From: Pterobdella sp. o SKG-2022
Taxonomy: Eukaryota; Annelida; Clitellata; Hirudinida; Piscicolidae
Direction of reading: 5' to 3'
Assembly (NCBI GenBank): GCA_964035795.1
Contig: OZ038325.1
Coordinates: 6,247,047 to 6,311,046, forward strand
DNA length: 64,000 nucleotides
Below are positions 43,841 to 56,699 of this stretch, one piece after another; position 1 is the stretch's first letter; every line of letters starts with the position of its first letter. Both the position numbers and the translations under genes were made by a program. The notes beneath the pieces are model-generated. The model made no database searches and was not told the DNA's origin. It was given only the letters and a program-made list of their open reading frames with translations.

Positions 43841-46800
43841 GTTGTTGATGATTGTTACTTATTTTGGTCGTGTGTATATATAAGGTGTTTAAATACAATA
43901 GTTTCAAAAATATTAGCAATGAAGTACATTAAAATGAGAACCAAGAAAACAATCGTTAAAGCTAGCTCAAAACAAACTAGCCTCCTGATGCTTTAGTTCT
44001 GTCCACCATCCTAGCGCACATAACCCTCCTCAACTATCATACACAAAACCAACCACATCCTCCACCGCTCATCCATTCTACCCCCATCACCCACCCATGC
44101 ATATTCTTCTCAAGCACGCCAGGAGGCATTTTGAGAAGAAGTTTGGAAGCAGCAAGTGCCATGGGGATTCTGAGAACTTCTGTGTCGTCTGCTTCTGTAG
44201 ATTCTGAGCGGGTCTGTTGTGGAGTAGGTGAGTATGAGTTGGTATAGAGATGACGCTTGAAAAAGGCGGAAACTGCTGGAAACGGAGACGATTTAATGAA
44301 AAATCTAAAAAAAAACACACTCACAAACCCGATGTGTGAGGCACTTGAAGATGACAGGCATGATGTAGTTGGTGACAACTTTATGTATGTGTGTCAGCTT
44401 GTTCACACTCAACTCTGCGCTTCTCTGTGTATTTGTTTGTGTGCTCTCTTCTATTTCCATCTTTGATTCTACTTTTGTGCTTTGTTCTAGTTGCGTGTTT
44501 GTTTCATTGTTTGTCTGCATGTCTTCTTTCAACATTGAATCGCCTTTGAATATTATTTAATTTGATAATTCATTATTTTCATAGCTATAATAGCAAGAAC
44601 AACAACAATCGAAAACATAAAATATTCTGCATTTAAACCTTTAAAAATATCAACATATAGTTCCCACCCCCCTCCAGCCACTAACCCCTAAGGGCAGCTT
44701 GTTTCTTGAGTAGAGACCTTGAAAGATCAAAAGGGAAACTGCCAAGTAAACATATGATTTCTCGTACCACCATCTTCCTCCCATCCACTCCCTTTTCCAC
44801 CTTATCCACGCTGTACTCATGGTTTTCAATCGATTTCTCTATCGATTTCAATTGTCTGTGTTGATATGGTATGGTTTGAGTGATTTTTTGTGTGTTTTTT
44901 TAATCGAAACGTCCCTTCTTGTCTAATCAGATGCATAATTCTACAAAATTAAACCTTGCCAACCCGATGTACACCTAATTATAACATAAAACATTGCTCA
45001 TCCCAAAACCAACATTTACAACCCCAAAAACCCCCACCACACCCACCTTTTAAGCAGGCCATAATAGACCTCCCACGGTAGTAGAGCAGCAATAGAAGAG
45101 AGGGCAGCCAACGATGAATCGATAAGATCGGTAGAGAGGGAAGAGGGATGATGAAGGTGGGAAATGACCAAGGGCAGAAGGTAGGTGCTTGCTGTTTTCG
45201 ATGTTATACTGTCGGTGTGGGTGGTGATGGTGGTAATGATGATGATGTAGGTTTTTGGTGGGTTATGGTAGTGGTAAGGTAATGGTCGGTATGGTGAGTT
45301 TCGAAAAAGATTTATGCTAAAGGGAGATTTTTTTCAAAAGTTCTTGTTTTTGCGCAGGATATTCGTATGAACATGTGGCAGTTAATTCTTTCTGTATATA
45401 AACTTATTATGAAGCGAACAAAAGGCGCAAACTGACGTATTATTTTGAGGAAGAACAGTTGCCAGTTTTCTAAGAGCTTTGCACTTGCGCGACATCTGAT
45501 AAAAATTTTAAATATTTGAAATAATTGAATTGTTTTTTTTTTGTAATTTCATTTAAAATTTAGCCATAAAAGCGCTTTTTAACATCACCATCATCACAAC
45601 TATGAAAATATTCATAACAACCAAGAGTTTGATGACATCATCATCATTATCACCCTCACACCAACCTGGAAATGAGCGATATTAAGGAAAAAGTCTTGCT
45701 CCTCATTGCCCCCTCCCCTCAACACCATTAACTGCTCATAAGGATGAGAGGATTCTGTGTCTTTGTTTGTTTGCATACATGTGTTGGTGTTGTCAGTTGT
45801 TTGGTTATCTGTTTGTCTGTATGTTTTTTTCTTGAAGTAGGTGTTCATCATATAAATAAGCAGATGGACGTAACAGTTTCTGTGAGTCTGTAGGGTTCAT
45901 TTGTTCATCAATTCATCCATCTACCCATCGTTTAAACATCAATCCATCCCCTATCCTCAATACCCTTCTATCGATCACTCCATCAAACCATCAATTACCT
46001 CATCCCCTTTTTCCATCAACAAACCATTCATCAATCAATATATCAACCTATGCATTCATCCACCACACAATCGTCTACGAATTCACCATGCGTGCTAACG
46101 AATCCTCACTTCTTGAGGGTGTTTCAGATTCTTGACGACAATCCCATTGATGGTTTTTTTAATCTCCCTCCTACAATCCACCTTGCCATTCTTTTTTTCA
46201 TTCTTTCTTTCATTTTTTACATCCACCAATCCATCTTTTGTATGGTTTGCTTCCTTTTCCACCGCCATTTCAATATCCTCATCACCAACTTCTTCATCAT
46301 TAATCGAGTTTTCATCATCAATACCTTCATCAATAAGATTGTTTGTATCCATCTCATCACCAATCGAGTTATTTTTATCATCATCATATCCACCATTCTT
46401 CTCCTCCTCCTCAGCAAACCATTGCACAATCTTCTTCAAGCACAACAAACTGTTATCCCGAGTTGCCAAGTCATCCGACTTAAATAAAATCAAAATATGT
46501 TATGACATTTGAAAGAATCAATTTGATTGAGAGTAACTAATCTTTACACATAAATAAAAAATAATTTAGCCTACATTGCTGAGAAAAAAAGTGAAGTTAG
46601 AAATAAGTAGGACAAGTTCATCCAATAGGAAAAAGCCATCGTCAAAAGTGTGTTTTGATTGAATGCAGTCATCGATTTCGTGGAGAATATTTTTAATTTT
46701 GCCTTCTGATTGGTTGAAGGCATCCATTCTTGTGACGTAATCAACTTCCTCCATCTTTCCTTCCACTAGAGCGTTGAGCTGGTGATTTCGAAGTTTTTAA

Positions 46801-49800
46801 ATTAAAACTCGTGCAAAAATAGCATTAACAATAATGATAATACCAATGATAAAAAAAAATCAAAATTTTCTAAAAAAATAAAATAAAATTTCATCGTAGC
46901 TTCACCTTCTTAATGATCTCACTGGTTTCCAAAAGCCTCTCTTCCTTCTGAGCCATCAACTTGAGGTGGTGAGGTGTTAAATTACAATATAACACACTGC
47001 TACTACTAATATTAATACTACTACTACCACCTGCAGAATGTTACACAGTTGAACTCTAATGTTGCCCTGTTTGACCTTGTAGAAGAGAGTAGAAAGAGGC
47101 CTGCAAAACGATAATTAAAATAATTTTGAAAAATAAGTAAATAACATCAAACACACACCTTACGACAACATACCACTCCACTCACCCCACTACATGAGTC
47201 TGGAAAGGGCACACTGAACTATAACACATCCCATACACCATACCACCCACCCAACCCCATAATCACCCACACAACCTCATTAAAGATCCACAAGACTGGA
47301 CATTAGCAAGCAGACTCTGAACAGCTGAAAGAGCTTGTCCCATTTTGGCTCCTCCCTTACCTGCCGACATCTTCATCAATAATTCTTTACAAATCTTTTC
47401 ACTTAGCTCCTTTTCCTCTATGTGCTCTCCGATGCTGATGGAATAATGATAAAATGAAAAAAAATAAAAACTATAATAAAAATAATAACAATAAGACAAA
47501 AATAATAATAGATAATAATAGAATGAAAAAAAAACAACTAATAGAGAATATTAAAAAAAAAGACTAGTTAATAACAATCACAACTGACCAAGCTAATATA
47601 GATAGCTGCTTAGCGTGTAGCTTAGCAACGGAGCTGCTCAGCAGACGGATCAGCTGTTCTGCTTGTTGTAGAACTATCCTCTTGCCAATTGGTAAATCTA
47701 TTTTTAAAATTTTATAGTTAAAAATTGAAATTTTAATTCAATGAATTAGATAAAAAAATCAAAAAAATATATAAATAAAGATATAACACAATAGACAAAC
47801 TAGTGATAACAACTTATCGAATAATTAAATAGCGAACTCACTTACCTGTATTCGCTTTCAAATGCACCATCCCTTCCAAATCTAAGTCACCAACTTTACT
47901 TTTCTTAAATATATCACCATCATCATCAACAACACCATTATCTTCTTCCTCTTCCTCTTGTTTGGAAATGGTGAGAAGGTTGTGTATGACGTCATGTATG
48001 AGTGTGGAGATGGTGATGTTGGGTGATTGCTGCAGATAGGATAGAAGAATGGATATGGGGGTGGAAAAAGAGGAAGAGCTGGAAACAGTAGTCAAACATT
48101 TTGCGAACAAACAGTGGAACCTGAAAAAAATTTAGAACATAAGCAAAATGTTAACAAATAAAAAAAAACACTTGAATCCAGAAATATTAATGGAGAAAGA
48201 CCTGGGTTGAAGAGAGAATGTGAGGAGAAGCTTGAGAAGGTGGGAGGGGCTTTGTGACGTATCATGAGGCAGCTTCAAAAGCTGATTGGTTTAAAAAATA
48301 AAATATATATAATACAAAAAAAATTTTAAAGAATTAGCAGTGTATATCTAATGTATGAAAATGATAAGCAGTAACCATGGGAACGAGGACACCTGTGAAG
48401 AGCACCTCCAGCTGTTGCTTGCTGAAATTGTGATCCGCATATCGCCCAAAAAACTGAGTGAAAACTTTTGTATCAAAATAGTATATGGCGTATTTTGGAA
48501 TAATCTTCAAAAATTATATTTTATAGGTTTTATTTTATATTAAATTAAGCTGACCTCATTAAGCAGCGACACAGCCAAGCTTCGAACAGATTTGAGAGAT
48601 TTTGAAGTTTTATTGGCTGAAATTTGACCTAAATTTTCATTTGAGTGAGCAACGACCAATGACTCATCATTATTCTGATCAGCGAGAGAAAGCGAGGAAG
48701 TGCTTTGACTAATAGAAGAAAACCTTGCATTGCTTTGACCAATGAGAAGAAGGATAATGTTGAAAACGTCATCAAGATGAGGCTTAAGCAGCAAGCCCAT
48801 CCTCTTCATCAACGTATCCAACGTCAACAACATCCTGATTAAAAATTAATTTAAACTTTGAATAGTAATAAAACTATTATTCTTAAAAATTAAAATTGAA
48901 AATAATAATTATTAAAAACTCGAAACATAAAAGAATGAATGAATACCCGATCTGCTTTTTCATTGGCACACTCACTTCCTCCTCTCCTCTCATCATCTTC
49001 TTCACCCTTCCCAAAAAATCATCTGCAACCAATAACACACCAAATATAACACCATATATAAAGCAACAAGATTCAACACAAGGAAAGCACCACAACAAAA
49101 GATACAAAATATGATAAGCCCCGTCTTCAAATAAAAACACTATATTCAAACAAAACACCACCTTTCTCCTCCCCAACCTGCCACTAGATGACGTAATGGC
49201 TCCAGCAACAGAAGCAGCAGCTTCGATGACTCATCGACTTCAAAGCCACCCAAGTATGCGCTAATCTTCCCCATTAACCTCTGACCTTCCATTCCCTTCT
49301 TTCTCATCCTCATCTTTCCTAGCAAGATCCTGTAGGGTGGTGTAGATGGTTTTATGAGATGTTGGGGATGATTGGTTTTCGGAAGGATGATAGGTTTATG
49401 TTGATTCTAATTATCCTCACTCTATCCTCCCCCTTTCCACCACACCACACTTTACTCACCTCATAACCACTTCCACCACAGCTGCGCGGCAGGAAGGAGT
49501 GACGTCATCGGGTGTGAACTTGAGCATCTCATTTGACATGGTTTTCTCATCCAATAAACGCTCCAGGTTTTCCCTAATGAAAAATAATAATAATGGTTCC
49601 AATAAAAAAAACAATAAAAAACATAAACGATAACTTTTATAACAAAATGAAGAACTAAAAAAAATTAAAAAGTAATTTAATAGCCATGAAAACGTGAATT
49701 ATAATAACGAATAAACAAGGATAATAATTATGAAAATAATAATAATAATAACGATAATAATAACCTATAGGGTTTAAGGTGAGGCGAGTTGTAGTTGAGA

Positions 49801-52800
49801 ATGCACGTGAGAGCGTGCTTTTGTACTTCCGGTGAAGACATCTTTAAAAGCTGATTGGTTGGTGAATGCATGGTAATAATTAAATAACAAAATGAAAAAA
49901 AATAACTATAATAAAAATAATATAAACAATAACTAACAATAATAATAATAAAACAAACCTCCATATACAGGGAGTGAAGCAGTGCTTGCTGATGCATGTT
50001 GCTGGGGTCGTTGAAGCTGCTTAGCAGTGACAGGTGAGCTAGCAGGCCTCTGAGCAATAATATCATCATAACTTTTCATTTATTTATTATTGTTATTATC
50101 CAGTTTATTATTATTGTTATTAAGTTTATTTATTATTATTATTATTGTTATTATATTATTATTTGAACACTATTTTTTTCGTAATTATGATGAAACTATT
50201 ATTTCAGCTTTACTATTATTATTACCACCGTCATTTGCATTATTATAGAAATAATTTTTCGTTATTATAAATAATATTCTTATTTATTATTATTTTTATT
50301 TTTCACCTATGGGCATTCTTGCATGGTAAACGACCAGGAAGTGGGGGGTACATTTGAGCGTAGGTGAGGTTGTCCCAGGTGTAGGCAAACTCTTTCCTAT
50401 GGTGATGATTATGAGATGAGTTGTATGGAAACAACAAATAATAAAAATAATTAAAAAAATAAATAAAAAAGTAATAAATAACTAATAATAAAAAAAAACA
50501 AAAAAAACAATGTCGCATTGGTAACTGAAATTCTGAGTATCAATGGACAAATAAAAAATATTAAGTGTGAATTTTGTAATTTTATTTAAAGTCAATGGGC
50601 AAAAAAAACTAGAAACGTCTGTAAAATAGTGAGTCCATCAACCATCAAGCCACCACGAGTAATAGTACTGATAAGAATAAAATAAGCGATAAAAATTGAT
50701 GGTAATATTATGTAGCGCTAACTGGAGGAAGGAAAGGAAGAGAGGAATGATGATGCGAGATTTGGCTTGAGCTTCTGAGGGGAACAACTTCATACAAGAC
50801 CATAGTCTGATGTGGTTGGAGGAGATGGTGCGTGATGTGGAGTGTGGTACATTGGTTTTGAGTAATGTGGTGTGGTTGTCTTATACTGTAATGTTGTATG
50901 ATGTGATTTGGAGTGGTACGATGTGATGTGATGTGGCATGGTGTAATGTAAGATGTGGAGTGAGTTGTGGTATTATGAAGTGTGATATAAAATTGCTACA
51001 TGATAAACATCAACACATCCAGACACATACCTTTCCCGAAAAAGGAAGTGGTCCACCTTATCACCAGCAACTCCGCAATGCTTCTTAAACATCCTCGTTA
51101 TCACATCTTCTTCCTCCTCCTCATTCAAAATTTTTTGTATCTTCGGAACAATCTTTTTATCAACTTCATCCTCTGCTCCTTTTTCATCTTCATCTTCCTT
51201 TTCTTCTTCAGACACTTGTTCTACGTTATCAAATTATTTTTTAAAATAAAACATCAAATTTAAAAAATTTTCAAAATCCTCCAAAACTAAGCAACCAACC
51301 AGCTCGGACAGACGCCAGCTGGATAATTGGCGCCAAAACATTCCAGAAATCATTCGACTTCATGCTGTGAGCGTAGCCAGCTATGAGGCTGCTTGCTGGT
51401 TTGATAAGCAGCTGAAAATTGTTGTACAGCTGACCAATCAGATACCTTAGCGGTAGCTGGTAGTGGTTTATTGATTATTAGAAACTTACTCAAAGCTTCA
51501 TTTGTAAATTTATTCACCAATCACAACACCCCTCACTTCATGGGAGCATCCGATTGGTAGTTTCTTGGTCACGTGCTCATAATTGAGACGTTCTAATAGG
51601 CAGATTTTTGCCTTGAAGTCACTTAAGACCACTTGAGTCTGTTCTATTTTAAGACACACTTCCAAAAAATTTTCGTCTGCGTTCTAAAAAAAAAAATACT
51701 CGATTAATATATTTGAAACAAAAAAATAAAAAAAACACTAAATAGAATAACGAACTGAAGGAAGTGCCGGAAAAAAAGAGTTGAGAATCTTGATGGTGAG
51801 CAGGCGAGTCTGGAGGTGGTATTAAGTTTCAATAAACCATTCATAACTCCAACAACTCCTCTTAACAAAAAAAAAGAATGTTGACGTGGGAAAAAATATT
51901 CCATAAAATATCAACACAAAAAAGATAATTATATTTAACAATTAAAATTAATAGAAAGTATGGAAGCGGGGTGTTATATTTGATGAAAATAAATATTATA
52001 AAACCAATATTTGAGCCATAATTTTAAAACAAAACACAACCTGCGCATGGCAACTGCATAGATTCTCTTTCAACAAAGACATCCAATCATGGAACAGTGT
52101 GTCTTTGTGTTGTTGTGCGAGATTTCCCTTGTTTTGTTGTTTTATAGGGTCAGTGACTTTTGTATTAGTATTATTTGTATTATTATTGTTAATATTATTT
52201 TCATTATTATTACTTTCGTCATTATTATTATTCCTGTTATTCTCGTTATTATTATCATTATGATCACTGCCGTTGTCCTTATTTTTAAGATGGCTCTTGC
52301 TCAGAAGCATGGGATCGTGACATAAGCAGCTCTCAACGGCCAATAAGATTTTGTCCTCGTTCTTGAAGTCTCTGTGAGAGTGTGATTATGTGTGACTTTA
52401 ATTCAATAGCATAATATCTAAAAAAAAATTTTTAATTTTTATATTAATTATGTAAAAAAAATGTAAAAAAAAGCTCGAAAAATCAAAAACAAACGTTAAA
52501 AGCTTTGTTAAAAACGCAGCGTTGAGAAACTTTTTGTTGCTGCCTTGGTGACTGCTGCTAGCTGCTGAAGTACGTTTCTTGCTGCTGATAGCAGCTAATG
52601 TAATGATCGACTGCTTAAGCAAGCACATCAACTGGCCTGTATGAAATAAAAATTGGTTTAAGTAATAGTTAGTTGAAAGCGTAGGATTAATCCAATGGTA
52701 GATACTAGCGTAACTATCAATATTTTGCTCATCATTGTTAATGTATTTATTCATGCTAGCATAGGCTTGATGATAAATGAAGATGGATAACTATTATGTA

Positions 52801-54433
52801 TACTAATAATAATAATAACAATAATCAAAATAGAAAAAAAATATTATCAATAATAATCTTAATATTAACGAATAAAATATAGAATAACAATAACAATAAT
52901 AATAAATAACAAGAATGAAAATATAAATACTGTGAAGTAGGTGTTGTTTATGTTGCAGCAGAAACTGATGGAGTAGTCGTATGAGTAGCTGAAGTTGTGT
53001 GCAGATCTCTTCGTTGTTGTGTCTGTTTGTGTTTTTTTGTGTGTATAAGTTCCTTTAATTATGTGTGGATGTGTGTTTTGTGCGTGGGCGTATGAATGTT
53101 TTTTTAGCGCATCAAATTGGATTAATTTTGATACATTAAAAAAATCTTTGTTTAGTTTTGAAATTAGCCCACACCACATTAAGCTTAATCCCCCCTTCTC
53201 TCACCAAACCACAACACACCCACTAACCCACCCACAATACACCACACCTACCCACCTACAATCCACCAAACCCTAAAGTTAACAAATCCACATTCCAATC
53301 AAACTCTACCCCACTACACCCACCTACCCTCTCACACCTAACCTCACTACACCCACCCACTCACTCCCACCAAACGCCACCACTGCACCCACTCACCCAC
53401 CAAACACCACCACTACACCCACCCACTCCCACCAAACCCCACCACACCCAACCACCCACTCACACATCAAAAGCAACCAGCATAACAACTTGCCAAATTT
53501 CTTTCACTTCTTTCATACTCCATCCATTGATTTCTTTATTATTATTCTGATTATTATCATTTTCATTATTATTATTATTCTGTTCATCTACAACGGAGGT
53601 GATGGCTTTTAATTTGTCACAACAAAGCCCTGATAACTGCTTCGTCAACCTTATCATTAGGATGATTGATGATAATATTTCAAATTTAGTATGATTATTT
53701 CATTATTTTAATAAAATTCATATTCTTTTTATTTTTGTATTTAATATTAAATTCATCATGGATTTTTTATGGATACTAAATCCTTAGTTATAGGAGTATA
53801 AAGACATTGGGTGATGATTATGATGATGATAATGATAATAATAATGATTATGATCAGAAATAAATAGTGATATATAAGTATGCCAAGAAACTTGTACTTA
53901 CTTGAAGTTATTAATAAACAATTTTTGATTGGCTCTAGAAACAACCAATAAGGAAGCAGAGTTAAAAGCATCATTTGTTAGTTGTTTTTTAAATAGACTA
54001 TTGTTGTGATTGGTCCATTCTGCAAGTGCTTCCTGATAGGTGGGTATTTATAGAAAGGTTTGAAGTTAATACAATCTAATTTAGATAATGATAATGAAAT
54101 TTTTGAATATATAAACAAAAATGCGTTAAAAAATCATGAAAAACACATAGAATAAATTGAAGAAAAAAATGGCAGCAAAGATACATATTTGGAACATTAA
54201 AAAATAAATTAAAAAGTCAAAACAAAAATTGAAATTTAAAAATAAAATAATAAGCATCCGACAACAAGAACAGACCACTTCAAAGAGAGGCAAAGCAACA
54301 ATCAGCTGTGTGAACAATAAATGACCATCCACACTGCAGTTGCTTCTGTATGTCTGGACAAAGTGGGTTGGTGGGTGGGTAGATAAATGTATATTAAATA
54401 GAAAATTAAATGGGTAAAAAGATAGATAGATAA

Positions 54434-54517
<84 letters not shown>

Positions 54518-56622
54518 GTAGATAGACTGAAAGAAGTGAATAAATGAAAATATTCAGAAACTGAGACAAATACTATTTTTTTCAAGCCAGTGGGATAACA
54601 AAAATCAATGAACACTGAATGTTTTTTATCAAAAGTACGAAGCAGAGAGAGACAGATGAGTAGAAAAAAATTTTGTACATAGAAAAATATATGGTGAATA
54701 GAAAACTTTGAAAATATCAAAAAACTAACAGCGGCAATGAGAGAAGTTCGAGCGTGTGCAGAAAGAAGTTCTTTGTTGGGAGTCTCAACCAATAAAATGT
54801 TGCCAACAAGATGCAACAAATCAGCTTCAACAGGTGTCAACTCTTCCATCTCTCCTAGCATCTTCTTCAATGTCTGGTGTGGATTTTTTGTTGTTGCTTT
54901 TTGATGGTTTTGGATATGTTAATCTTTTAATTTATTTTTGTTTTGTTCATACTTTCCAACTAATTTTTTTTTGTGATGTCATTGCTCATTTTTGATGCTC
55001 AATTATGATTTTTATTGGTGTGTTGGCCATTAGCATTACTTATTGTTATCTTTTCAAATATTACAATTTAAGTTACCACTAATGTTATTTTCATTATTAT
55101 TGCTTTCATCTCACCTTAGAAAGAGATTCAAAAGACAAATACAGTTTGGCGTCCTTATGTTTCACAGTCAACAACAACAACCTCAACAAATACCTCAATA
55201 TTTCCAACTTTGTTGAGTTTTGTGTTGTTGTTGAGTTTGGTACAGTAGAATCTTGTGTTGTCCTAAGATGTGATGTTGCCATGTGTGACGTTTCATGCGT
55301 AGTGTCATTATTCGTTGATTTTGTTTCGTTTTGTTTGTTTTCTGTAATATCTTGCCTTAACTTTTCAAATTTTTCCTGTTCAAAAATTTACGAATAGTAG
55401 AATAAGTAACTTTAATGATGACATAAATAATAGTAATAATAACAACGACCAAAATAATAATAAAAGAGAAAGATACAAACATTCATAATATAATAATAAT
55501 TACACTAATTTCAGTAATAAAAAATCATAAATTAATATTCTCATGAAATTAAACTTAAATGCAAAGAGGGACATATAAAACATGTTAAATTGCTAAAAGA
55601 GCTGAGATGAGGGTACTATAATAATAACAGAAATATTGAATCACTAAAAATACATAAAAAATAGTAAGTAATAGTCATAATGCTTATAACAATTACTATA
55701 ATGATAAAAATAAAAATAATAATAAGAAAAATAATAAGATATGATAATAATAGTAAAAATAATAACTATAAAAAAATAGTATACAAACTAGGGGTAGACG
55801 CAGTAGATCTATGGCGTATGTAGACGTGGTGTGTGAACACATGTGGTGCCAGAGAATGGTGAGTGTGTGTTTGAGAGGTTTGTCCGTTATGGGCGTTTTT
55901 TTTGGCGCTTTTTTGTGTTTCTTATGTGGCGTTTTGTGTGCGTTTATGGGAACGTATGACCCGAAAGTTGAGTAGTCAGTTTGCTTTTGACGGGCTTCGA
56001 TGCCACACCCATTTGGTTGAAATTCTTGTATGAATGGCTCTGTTTCTAATAAGTCCAACAGTATTTGTAGCACCTGGTAGAGAGCGGTTTATAAGAAAAA
56101 CTAAGAAATAAAAATAAAAGTAATAACAGAAATAATAATCACCAAAAAATTTCGTGTTTCAATTAAGCTTATAAGCCATATTTGTCATTTCTAACTTAGA
56201 TTTTGAAAGAAAAATTTCAATAAAAAAATTACTAAAAAAAAAACATGAATCTGAATCTTATAATAAAGATAATAATGCTTTTCAAACGCCATAAATGGTA
56301 GCACTATACATTTTAACACTTGTATAAAGGCCAAATTATTGTACAAAGCCTTCCACAAGATCGAAAAAACTCTTGATAAGTTAAGGGTAGAAGTTGAAAA
56401 CAGGAAGTTAAATATGAAAATGACTAACCATGGAAGTTTTGCTATGAAACTGCAGCTTTACCCCTTTGACTACGTCGAACAACAACATGGATACACCTTC
56501 GCTCAACTATTTTGACATTCAAAAGTAAATAGATAGATAATATTATAGATCCATAGATACAGATAGATAAATAAAAAGAGATAGATATAGATAGAAAGCA
56601 TTAAACACAGAGATAAATAGAC

Positions 56623-56699
<77 letters not shown>

